Of a stretch of DNA of 10,862 nucleotides, positions 1-6,706 are shown piece after piece. The notes under the pieces were generated by a model. That model was given only the letters and a program-made list of their open reading frames with translations, was not told the DNA's origin and searched no databases. The DNA comes from JBBRHH01 sp038222915 (GTDB lineage Bacteria; Planctomycetota; Phycisphaerae; Tepidisphaerales; Tepidisphaeraceae), in the NCBI GenBank assembly GCA_038222915.1, contig JBBRHH010000165.1:1-10862 (forward strand), in the 5' to 3' direction. Each line of letters begins with the position of its first letter. Position 1 is the stretch's first letter. A program made the translations under genes and the position numbers.

Positions 1-1101
1 TGCCTTGCGCCGCTCCGCCGTGGCATCCAGCAGGCCCAGGCGCATCAGCCGGTCCAGCATCCCCAGCGAAAAGTTCTCCCGCGCCGTCATGCTCGCAATC
101 AATCCCTGCCGTTCGCGATCGGCCGGCACCATCGCAATCCCCTCCGCGATCGCGTCCGCCACCGATCCCAGTCGCAGATTTTTCGCGCTCACCCGCACAC
201 TTCCCCGCGCCGCCGCGTCCAATCCAAAGATCGCCTCCCCCACCTCGGCCGCGCCTTGCCCGACCAATCCCACCACTTCGCCGGCCCGCAACTCAAAGCT
301 CACATCCTCAAATTTCCCGGCCGACGCCAACCCCTTCACCGACAACCGCGCATGTCCCGCCACACCCGACAAATGTTTCGGCGTCCACGCAAGAATCTTT
401 CGCCCCGCCATCATCTCCCACACCCGATCGTCGTCCGCCTCGTCGCGCTCCAGCATCCCCACATGCCGGCCATCGCGCAACACGCTCACCCGGTCCATCA
501 CCACATTCGGCAGCCGCCGCGACGCATAAATAATCGTCGCCCCGCGCTCGCGCAGCCGCTCGATTACGTCCAGCACCTGGCTGCCCTGGGCGTCGCCCAG
601 CACTCCCAGCGGTTCGTCAAAGATCACCAGCTTCGTCCCCACGCCGATCGCCCGCGCGACCTGCGCCAGCTTTTGCTCGGACGCATTCAGTTCCCCCATC
701 GGCTGGCGCACGTCGATCAGCAGTCCCGCCTCCGACAACAACTCCCGCGCCCGGTTCTCCATTGCGGATCGGCTTACGATTCCGAATCGACCCGTCCATA
801 GACCCATGCACACATTTTCGGCAATGCTCAGGTCCGCACAAAACGCGATCCGCTCCGAAACCAGCGCAACCCCGGCCTGGGCTGCTTCTCTGGGCGATTG
901 AAAATCAAAAGGCTTTCCATCCAACTCCACCCGCCCCGCGTCGGCCCGCTCCACACCCGCCAGGATATTCAGCAGTGTGGATTTCCCCGCACCGCTCGCG
1001 CCAAACACCGCATGACACGATCCTTTTAAGACCGAGAAAGAGACCTTCTCCATCGCAGCAACGGCGCCAAATCGTTTCGAAATAGAAGCAATCTCAATCA
1101 T
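1..1101 (-). CDS. Sugar-type ABC transporter ATP-binding protein (RbsA/MglA-like, two NBDs), 3' truncated by the window edge
   Basis: This is the cytoplasmic ATPase of a ribose/galactose-type ABC transporter, powering the permease encoded just upstream. I translated 367 codons from the ATG at 1101-1099 without a stop. Family members are about 500 residues, so roughly 130 C-terminal residues lie beyond the left edge. The first nucleotide-binding domain has Walker A GASGAGKST (residues 34-42) and Walker B LVIFDEP (158-164). The Q-loop position is Glu83, the signature reads LNASE (138-142), and the H-loop position is Arg195 in ASRRL, where relatives have SHRL. The second domain starts near residue 255 and has a degenerate Walker A (GLVGQGAAE, 278-286; relatives have GAGRTE) followed by VPADRERQGL (325-334). 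The start overlaps the permease stop by 8 bases (ATGATTGA), which suggests translational coupling. No good Shine-Dalgarno was seen. Family assignment is firm; substrate and activity are unknown. Confidence 0.9.
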   Translation of the reverse strand, partial: MIEIASISKRFGAVAAMEKVSFSVLKGSCHAVFGASGAGKSTLLNILAGVERADAGRVELDGKPFDFQSPREAAQAGVALVSERIAFCADLSIAENVCMGLWTGRFGIVSRSAMENRARELLSEAGLLIDVRQPMGELNASEQKLAQVARAIGVGTKLVIFDEPLGVLGDAQGSQVLDVIERLRERGATIIYASRRLPNVVMDRVSVLRDGRHVGMLERDEADDDRVWEMMAGRKILAWTPKHLSGVAGHARLSVKGLASAGKFEDVSFELRAGEVVGLVGQGAAEVGEAIFGLDAAARGSVRVSAKNLRLGSVADAIAEGIAMVPADRERQGLIASMTARENFSLGMLDRLMRLGLLDATAERRKA

Positions 1102-2269
1102 GCGAGGTGGCGGTGGTGGACCGGCGTCGATCAAACGCCATGGCAATCAGAATCGCCAGGCCCGCAAACGCGACGGCATGTTTTTCCGACAGGCTGAACG
1201 TCGGCAAATGACTTTGCGCCCCCGGAATCCCTAGCAAGACATTTTTCAGATGGATCGTAGCGACCAGAAGCAACTGCATCACAACCGCGCCGAGCAACGC
1301 CCCTGGTGCAGTTCCCCGCCCGCCGCGAATACTCGCCCCGCCAACCAAGGCGGCCGCGACCACCGTTAATTCATATCCGCTTTGAATTTTTGCCTGTGTC
1401 CCGCATGCAAGGCACGCCGCCAGCCCAGCGAGCAATCCAGACAAGGCAAAAGCGCGAATCCGCGTTCGCCCCACCCGTACGCCGCTGAAGCGCGCCGCGA
1501 CCGGATTCCCACCCACCGCGTACAATTGTCGGCCTGCAATGCAGCGTGTGAGAAACACCCACGCACACGCCACGCAAGCAAGGCAAATCAGCATCGGCGC
1601 CGGCCGAATCGCAACCCCCTTGAAGCTCCACTCTCGAACAATCACCTGCGCCACCCCGCCCGTGGCCCACTCACTCGCATATCCACCGGCGAGGCTCCGG
1701 AAAATCCACAGTGTCGCGAGCGTCACCACGGCCGAGTGCACGCGCAATCCAACAACCAGCAGCCCGTTGATCACGCCGCAAAGCAATCCCACCAGAAGCG
1801 GCGCGCCGAAGCCGCAGATGTAGACGCCAAACAGCGAAGTCGCCGGAAAATGTCCGGCCGAGATGGCATCAACAATTCCGCGAAAGGACGGCCAAGCCGG
1901 TGCATCGGCCGCAACGTGCCGGAGAACCGACGCGGAAGCCGCGCCCGCCAGCACAAACACCCCGGCCGCCGATAGATCAACCCCGCCCGCAATAAAGACC
2001 AGCGTGACGCCAACCGAAAGGATCGCCAGCCACGAGAGGGGAATCAGTAGATTGTTTTGAAGGTTTCCCGCCGCGAGAAACTGCCGGTCAGCAAGGCAGA
2101 GAGCCACCCCGATCAGAACGATGGCGAGAACCACCCCGACGTTCCAAATCCGCCGCACCCGCCGCGTTGCGGGCGCAGGGGCAACGGGCATTTCCTCGGC
2201 CGCCGGCGCTTCCATGGCATCCGGCTCCGCCGGCGCACTGGCAGGCTCCATCATCAAAGTCGTATCCAT
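1094..2269 (-). CDS. Ribose/galactose-type ABC transporter permease (BPD_transp_2 family)
   Basis: This 391-residue inner-membrane permease of the RbsC/MglC type would form the solute channel driven by the overlapping downstream ATPase. Family marks are GGVDLS (95-100, as in AGGIDLS), GRQLYAVGGN (246-255, the cytoplasmic loop before SGVRV), and the conserved stretch from VVAAALVGGAS to GGRGT (303-320). Roughly eight or nine hydrophobic segments are visible, beginning at residues 43-60. It is longer than the usual 310-340 residues. About 40 Ala/Pro/Glu-rich residues precede the first membrane span, and there are additional loops near residues 115-145 and 340-362. The ATG at 2269-2267 follows a weak GGAAG/CAGG Shine-Dalgarno. 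Internal Mets at 6, 7, 19 and 27 are alternative starts that would shorten the odd N-terminus. No substrate-binding protein is next to it on the upstream side, so the substrate cannot be named. Confidence 0.93.
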   Translation of the reverse strand: MDTTLMMEPASAPAEPDAMEAPAAEEMPVAPAPATRRVRRIWNVGVVLAIVLIGVALCLADRQFLAAGNLQNNLLIPLSWLAILSVGVTLVFIAGGVDLSAAGVFVLAGAASASVLRHVAADAPAWPSFRGIVDAISAGHFPATSLFGVYICGFGAPLLVGLLCGVINGLLVVGLRVHSAVVTLATLWIFRSLAGGYASEWATGGVAQVIVREWSFKGVAIRPAPMLICLACVACAWVFLTRCIAGRQLYAVGGNPVAARFSGVRVGRTRIRAFALSGLLAGLAACLACGTQAKIQSGYELTVVAAALVGGASIRGGRGTAPGALLGAVVMQLLLVATIHLKNVLLGIPGAQSHLPTFSLSEKHAVAFAGLAILIAMAFDRRRSTTATSHD

Positions 2270-2304
2270 GACCTGTCTTCCGCGAACAATCGATCATCCG
2301 TGGC

Positions 2305-2838
2305 TTACATCGGCTCATCCTTGATCGTCTCATCAAAAACCCGCAAAAGCTTGGCTTTGTCAAAGATCATTTCCTGCCGCGTAAGCCCCACCACATCGTA
2401 GATATGCGTCAATTCAATCGCATCCACCGGGCACGCCTCTTCGCACATACCACAATAGATGCAGCGCAGTTCATCAATGTCGAACTTGGCCGGATACTTC
2501 TCCCGGTCCGCCCACGGCGATACCTCGGCCTCAATATGAATGCACCGCGCCGGACAGGCGGTCGAGCACATAAAACACGCCACGCACTTCACGCGCCCCT
2601 CTTCATCTTTGTTCAGCCGGTGCACGCCGCGATAAGTCTGCAGATGAATCCCACCCTCTTCAACGGGAATATCCTCGCGCCGCTCCTCGGGATACTGAAT
2701 CACCCGGTCCTTCCCACCCAGCACGCGCAGCATGTGCTTCATGGTGGTCCCCAAGCCAATCAGCACCTGAGGAAAGAAAAACTGGTCAGCCAGGGAAATG
2801 GCCGGTTCACTGAGAACGATTACGTCGGAGTCTTTCAT
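2305..2838 (-). CDS. nuoI: NADH-quinone oxidoreductase subunit I (NuoI), 2x[4Fe-4S] ferredoxin-like
   Basis: NuoI is the peripheral-arm subunit of respiratory complex I that carries clusters N6a and N6b and passes electrons towards the quinone site. In its 177 residues the two ferredoxin motifs are complete. The first has C85, C88 and C91, with C95 before Pro. The second has C126, C129 and C132, with C136 before Pro. Between and before them is the family stretch EERREDIPVEEGGIH (51-65), a variant of the usual region preceding the first cluster. Length matches bacterial NuoI (about 160-180). The N-terminal segment (residues 12-40) fits the helix that docks on the membrane arm. The ATG at 2838 lies 8 bases after the stop of the upstream small gene, with GAGA as a plausible Shine-Dalgarno. 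It is the last nuo gene here; a transporter permease follows after 35 bases instead of nuoJ. Confidence 0.96.
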   Translation of the reverse strand: MKDSDVIVLSEPAISLADQFFFPQVLIGLGTTMKHMLRVLGGKDRVIQYPEERREDIPVEEGGIHLQTYRGVHRLNKDEEGRVKCVACFMCSTACPARCIHIEAEVSPWADREKYPAKFDIDELRCIYCGMCEEACPVDAIELTHIYDVVGLTRQEMIFDKAKLLRVFDETIKDEPM

Positions 2839-2846
2839 GGATTATC

Positions 2847-3542
2847 TCATTGTTGAATCGCCGCCGGTGCAACCGCCGGCTTCGTCGTCGGCCGCGTCGC
2901 GGGCGCTGTCGTCGGCGGAAGCGCCGCCATTGCCACGTCCATCTTCGCGCTCACCGCCGGGTCGATCTCGTCGACCTTCTTAAACTTCCCACGGATGATG
3001 TCGAGCGCCGTCTCATTCCACACTTTCGACGCTCCCTTATAGATCGCGGCCAATCCGGGATCCGGCTGCGCGTCGGTCATATCCATCTTCCATTGCCCGC
3101 CCACCTTCTTCAGCTTTACATTAAGGCCGGGGATGTTACCGCAATCCAGAACGGCCGAATCTCCGTTCACCTTCGCCGACGCGTTCATCACCGCATCCAG
3201 CCGCCGCTTGTCGCCCAGTCCATGCCCGATCGCAAAATCGTCGGCGGCGGTTGCACCAAAAACGGTCTTGATTGCACTTACACAATTCTCGCCGGCGCTG
3301 GTCGCCACCGCCCGCGCCTCCAGCTCCTCATACATCGAGTCGTCGGCCAACACAGTCGCCTTGATGTCGGCCAGCGTCCCGCCTTCCAAACACCGCATCG
3401 CCGACAGCGCGGCCTCCTTGGGCGTCGAAAGATCCACCAACGGCCGAGTATTCGCGGCCAGCAAAACCGCCGGCCACATAACCACAAGACCGAAATTGAA
3501 CAGACTTCGCAGCATCAAGAATCGACTAGTTGCATCTCGCAT
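2847..3542 (-). CDS. Predicted exported protein of unknown function, inserted between nuoH and nuoI
   Basis: I do not recognise this 231-residue protein as a known complex I subunit. Residues 10-30 form a hydrophobic signal-like segment (LFNFGLVVMWPAVLLAA) preceded by Arg, so export is likely, with cleavage near residue 30. The mature part opens with a helix-rich STPKEAALSAMRCLEGG segment (39-55) and continues to a beta-like stretch ending GGQWKMDM (148-155). This layout is reminiscent of small NTF2-like or DUF-type domains, but that is only a resemblance. Three cysteines remain after the signal (51, 87, 134). The tail (209-231) is a Pro/Thr/Ala-rich low-complexity linker. Translation may begin at Met1 (AGGA eight bases upstream) or at Met10. 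It sits 39 bases after nuoH and 8 bases before nuoI, so it is very probably co-transcribed with them. Being a real gene is well supported by this tight packing; function is unknown. Confidence 0.8.
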   Translation of the reverse strand: MRDATSRFLMLRSLFNFGLVVMWPAVLLAANTRPLVDLSTPKEAALSAMRCLEGGTLADIKATVLADDSMYEELEARAVATSAGENCVSAIKTVFGATAADDFAIGHGLGDKRRLDAVMNASAKVNGDSAVLDCGNIPGLNVKLKKVGGQWKMDMTDAQPDPGLAAIYKGASKVWNETALDIIRGKFKKVDEIDPAVSAKMDVAMAALPPTTAPATRPTTKPAVAPAAIQQ

Positions 3543-3581
3543 AGTGTGTGTCCTACGCGATCAAAATACGCGGGGTTCTAA

Positions 3582-5033
3582 CTAAACAGCCGCGCCGGCC
3601 GCCACCGGCGTGTTCATGTACCGGCTCCCCGGGATGGCAATCTTCCGGTTCGTCAGCGGCGCAGCCGGCAGCCACTTGCTGATGATTCCCGTCAGCACGA
3701 TCAACCCAATATTCGCAGCCAGCAACTCCAGCGCCAGCTTGCTGCCAACCTGCATGTTGTATTGCTCGCCCGCGAAATACATCACGATGGCGGTCACCAG
3801 CACGAGCGCCAGCGACAACGGAATCAGCGCCCGCCAGGCCAGCATCATCAACTGGTCAAAGCGGAATCGCGGCAGACTCCAGCGCACCCACATAAAGATA
3901 AAGATGATTGCGGTCGTCTTCCCAAGGAAAACGCCGGCCCGGATCAGGCAAACAATGAAGCTGTCAGTAATTCCCGGATGCAGTTTATCGACTTGGCTGT
4001 TCTGGAAAAACGGCAGCCATTCCAGATACGGCAGATGCCACCCGCCAAAAAACAGCGCCACGCACACCGCGCTGGTGGTAATCATCCCGGCATATTCCGC
4101 CAGGAAAAACAGGGCGAATCGCATCGCGCTGTATTCGGTGTGATACCCGCCCACCAGTTCCTGCTCGGCCTCCGCCATATCAAACGGAGCCCGGTTCGCC
4201 TCCGCATGAATGCAGGTCAGAAAAAGCAAAAACGTGATCGGCTGGGCAAACACATTCCAGGCCGGCACGATCCCGCCCCAGTAGTGCGCCTGCTTCTCGA
4301 CGATCTCGCCAAGGTCCAGAGTTCCAAACATCAGCACAATCGCCAGCAACGTCAGTCCCATCGGAATTTCATACGAGATCATCTGCGCGGTCGCACGCAG
4401 GCCACCCAGGAACGAATACTTGTTGTTGCTCGCCCAACCGCCCAGCACCACGCCATACACCGCCAGCGAAAGCACCGCGATGATAAACAGCACCCCGATA
4501 TTCAGCTTGGCAATCTGAAACGGATAACGATAGGTGATCGTCGCCAGAGTCTTGGCCTGCCGCGCCGTCGGGCTCTTCTTCACCGTAACCAGCGGCCGGC
4601 CCAGTTCGTCCCGCACCACATTCCCATTCACCGGCACCGTCTGATCAATCGCGGCCGCTACCGGGTCGACCTTCCCGGTCACATCCACCGTCCGCGTCAC
4701 CTGGTGCTCGCCGCCAAACGGAATGACCGCGATCGAAACGATAATGACCACGATCATCGCCATCGGCGCAACCGAAAACAGCACGCGGTCCACGCCTTTG
4801 GGCCGGTAATCTTCCTTCAGGATAAACTTGATGCCGTCCGCGATCGGCTGCAGCAGCCCCATCGGCCCAACGCGATTCGGACCAATCCGGTCCTGCACCC
4901 ACGAAGCGGTTTTCCGCTCGAGCAGAATGAGATAAGCCACCCCACCCGTCACCGCGCCATGAAAAGCCAGCGCAAGAAAAATCCACGGATGTTGGCAGAT
5001 AAAATTCCAGACAAAATCGGCAATTTCGGCCAT
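3582..5033 (-). CDS. nuoH: NADH-quinone oxidoreductase subunit H (NuoH), long form
   Basis: NuoH is the membrane-arm subunit of complex I that builds the quinone chamber against NuoB/D/I. The signature regions are present: LERKTASWVQDRIGPNRVGP (38-57), then LLQPIADGIKF (60-70); RAPFDMAEAEQELVGGYHTE (281-300), followed by YSAMRF; and a late segment around RFRFDQLM (389-396). Multiple membrane spans are clear, including residues 17-37, 86-105, 178-198, 222-237, 262-275 and 305-330. At 483 residues it is much longer than the E. coli protein (325). The excess is mainly a hydrophilic insert at about 107-170 between the second and third spans, plus a C-terminal extension. The ATG at 5033 is 2 bases after the nuoG stop, with GGAG eight bases upstream inside the nuoG end, so the two are probably translationally coupled. 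Confidence 0.96.
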   Translation of the reverse strand: MAEIADFVWNFICQHPWIFLALAFHGAVTGGVAYLILLERKTASWVQDRIGPNRVGPMGLLQPIADGIKFILKEDYRPKGVDRVLFSVAPMAMIVVIIVSIAVIPFGGEHQVTRTVDVTGKVDPVAAAIDQTVPVNGNVVRDELGRPLVTVKKSPTARQAKTLATITYRYPFQIAKLNIGVLFIIAVLSLAVYGVVLGGWASNNKYSFLGGLRATAQMISYEIPMGLTLLAIVLMFGTLDLGEIVEKQAHYWGGIVPAWNVFAQPITFLLFLTCIHAEANRAPFDMAEAEQELVGGYHTEYSAMRFALFFLAEYAGMITTSAVCVALFFGGWHLPYLEWLPFFQNSQVDKLHPGITDSFIVCLIRAGVFLGKTTAIIFIFMWVRWSLPRFRFDQLMMLAWRALIPLSLALVLVTAIVMYFAGEQYNMQVGSKLALELLAANIGLIVLTGIISKWLPAAPLTNRKIAIPGSRYMNTPVAAGAAV

Positions 5034-5035
5034 GA

Positions 5036-6637
5036 TTACAACTCCACAAACGCCATCGCAGGCTCTTCAGCATCCACCGACGGAATCGTCACCTCAGCAA
5101 ACACCCCGCCCATCTCGCCGCGAATCGTCTCGGCGTTGTACAAACCCGTCCGTCCCAGCAGGTGCATGTAAATATCACCCTCGCGCCGCGCGCCTTCCAC
5201 TGGCGGCACCGCCGCCGTGAACGCCTGCACCGTTCCCTGATAATTCTCCCAGCATCCATCTTTTTCGGCCCACGCCGCCGCCGGCAACAAAATATCCGCC
5301 ACTGCGCTCAGCGAAGTCGCCAGAATATCCTGCAGGATTCGCAGCCCCTTCTTGAACTGCGCCGGCTGCTCTTTCCCAAGCCAGTTCGACAAGTACCCGC
5401 CCACAATCCAACCGCCAGTCAGATTCTTCAACTCCGCCCGATCACCGGCCACAAACTCGTCATACGTTGCCGTCGTCCCGCCCAGCATCTCCATCACGCG
5501 CCGAATCCCAGCCGAATTCGGCACCTTCTCGGCCTTGATCACAAACGTCTGCTTCCCGGTCACGCTGCTCTTGAACACATCATCCTGCGCCGCCGTCGGC
5601 ACCGGTCCCATCACCAGCGCCGCCTGCGGATCGATCGACCGAATCCACGTGCCCAGCAGCCAAGCCTCTTCACACGCCATCATCGGCGACAGCATCGCAT
5701 AGACATGCCCCGGCCCCTTCTCCGCGACAATCGCCTTCAGCCCCGTCACGGCCTGCTCCAGCGCCGTCTGCCAACCCGTCTCCACCTGCGATCCATATTG
5801 CAACCGCATCGGCTTGGTCAGCCGCTTCTTGTCATGCACGGCCTTGTATGTATAGCGCGTATCGTCGCTGATCCACCACGTATTCACATTGGCATTGAAC
5901 CGCGGCTTCACGCGGTAAATCACGCCTTCGTTGTATTCCAGGTAAATATTCTCCCCGCCAGAATCCGCTGGACTGATCGAAACCGCCTGCTTCAACAGCC
6001 ATACGCGCTGCTTAAACAAAAAGTCCTTGTCCAAGAGCGCCCCCACCGGACACAGATCCACCACGTTGCCCGACAACTTATTGTCCAGTGGCTTGCCCGG
6101 CGCAATATCAATCTGCTCCTTATGCCCGCGCCCCACCACGCAGAGCGAGCTTTCGCCCGACACTTCCCGCGTAAACCGCACACACCGCGTGCACATGATG
6201 CAGCGGTCGTTGTACAGCAGCACGTTCAGCCCAAGATCCTTCTTCGGCTTCTTCTCCTTGTCCTCCTCAAACCGAGATTCGCTTCGGCCATACTCATACG
6301 AGTAGTCCTGCAAATAACATTCGCCGGCCTGATCGCACACCGGGCAATCCAGCGGATGGTTCACCAGCAGGTATTCCATCACCTGCTTCTGGTTGTTCAC
6401 CACTTTGCTGGTCTTGGTGTGCACCGTCATCCCATCGCGCACCGGCGTCTGGCACGAAGGCACCAGCTTCGGAATCCCCTCCACTTCCACGAGGCAAATC
6501 CGGCACGAGGCCGGAATGGAAAGGCCGGGGTGATAGCAGTACTGCGGCAGGGTGATCTTATTGTCCAGGCACGCCTGGAGGATCATCTGCCGGTCCTTGC
6601 ATTCAATAATCTTGCCGTCAACCGTAATCTTGGGCAT
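5036..6637 (-). CDS. nuoG: NADH-quinone oxidoreductase subunit G (NuoG), short form
   Basis: NuoG carries the electron wire between the NADH-oxidising module and the rest of complex I. Ligands seen are: [2Fe-2S] N1b with C34, C45, C48 and C62; the His-Cys3 cluster N5 with H94, C98, C101 and C107; and [4Fe-4S] N4 with C146, C149, C152 and C196. After these, where some NuoG proteins place the four-Cys N7 site, residues 217-260 contain no cysteine (S257 in WWISDDTRY, where relatives have C in WLCDKGR). So N7 is absent. The C-terminal molybdopterin-oxidoreductase-like domain is compressed to about 270 residues but keeps the late LPAAAWAEKDGCWENYQG-type motif (451-468). At 533 residues the protein is clearly shorter than E. 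coli NuoG (about 900). It is the first gene of this nuo block; no strong Shine-Dalgarno precedes the ATG at 6637. Confidence 0.95.
   Translation of the reverse strand: MPKITVDGKIIECKDRQMILQACLDNKITLPQYCYHPGLSIPASCRICLVEVEGIPKLVPSCQTPVRDGMTVHTKTSKVVNNQKQVMEYLLVNHPLDCPVCDQAGECYLQDYSYEYGRSESRFEEDKEKKPKKDLGLNVLLYNDRCIMCTRCVRFTREVSGESSLCVVGRGHKEQIDIAPGKPLDNKLSGNVVDLCPVGALLDKDFLFKQRVWLLKQAVSISPADSGGENIYLEYNEGVIYRVKPRFNANVNTWWISDDTRYTYKAVHDKKRLTKPMRLQYGSQVETGWQTALEQAVTGLKAIVAEKGPGHVYAMLSPMMACEEAWLLGTWIRSIDPQAALVMGPVPTAAQDDVFKSSVTGKQTFVIKAEKVPNSAGIRRVMEMLGGTTATYDEFVAGDRAELKNLTGGWIVGGYLSNWLGKEQPAQFKKGLRILQDILATSLSAVADILLPAAAWAEKDGCWENYQGTVQAFTAAVPPVEGARREGDIYMHLLGRTGLYNAETIRGEMGGVFAEVTIPSVDAEEPAMAFVEL
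5042..5045 (-). promoter_or_regulatory. Shine-Dalgarno of nuoH embedded in the 3' end of nuoG
   Basis: GGAG on the minus strand lies eight bases before the nuoH ATG and falls within the last codons of nuoG. This supports the chosen nuoH start and points to coupled translation of the two subunits. Confidence 0.6.
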
Positions 6638-6648
6638 AAGTCGCGGAT

Positions 6649-6654
6649 GATATA
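6649..6654 (-). promoter_or_regulatory. Possible -10 element (TATATC) upstream of nuoG
   Basis: TATATC on the minus strand ends 11 bases before the nuoG ATG. No matching -35 hexamer was found at the usual spacing. If used, the transcript would be nearly leaderless, which would agree with the missing Shine-Dalgarno. This is weak evidence; it rests partly on the upstream terminator, which implies that nuoG needs its own promoter. Confidence 0.2.
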
Positions 6655-6665
6655 GCGGCTTGTGC

Positions 6666-6706
6666 CAAAAATGTAGGGGCGAAGCTTGTCGTCGCCCGAC
6701 TTACAT
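6666..6706 (-). terminator. Probable intrinsic terminator after the large secreted protein
   Basis: On the minus strand ATGTA pairs with TACAT (6702-6706 with 6671-6675). Inside it GGGCGA pairs with TCGCCC (6692-6697 with 6677-6682) around a nine-base loop. The stem is followed directly by a T-run. It begins at the stop codon of the 1155-residue protein and ends before nuoG, the expected place for a terminator. The inner GGGGCGA...TCGCCC arms also resemble dispersed intergenic palindromes, so a REP-like origin is possible. Confidence 0.6.

Noticed and set aside
2270..2304. Possible terminator between nuoI and the ABC permease
   Set aside because: Only a short ATCGAT palindrome is present, with no GC-rich stem or T-run.
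3762..6655. Two long plus-strand open frames (about 470 and 500 codons) opposite nuoH and nuoG
   Set aside because: They are antisense to firmly identified genes, rich in Arg, His, Pro and Gln, and show no motifs. Long antisense frames are expected in GC-rich DNA.
6645..6672. Sigma-54-like TGGCAC box upstream of nuoG on the minus strand
   Set aside because: The needed GC of the -12 element is offset by two bases from the required spacing, so it does not fit a sigma-54 promoter.
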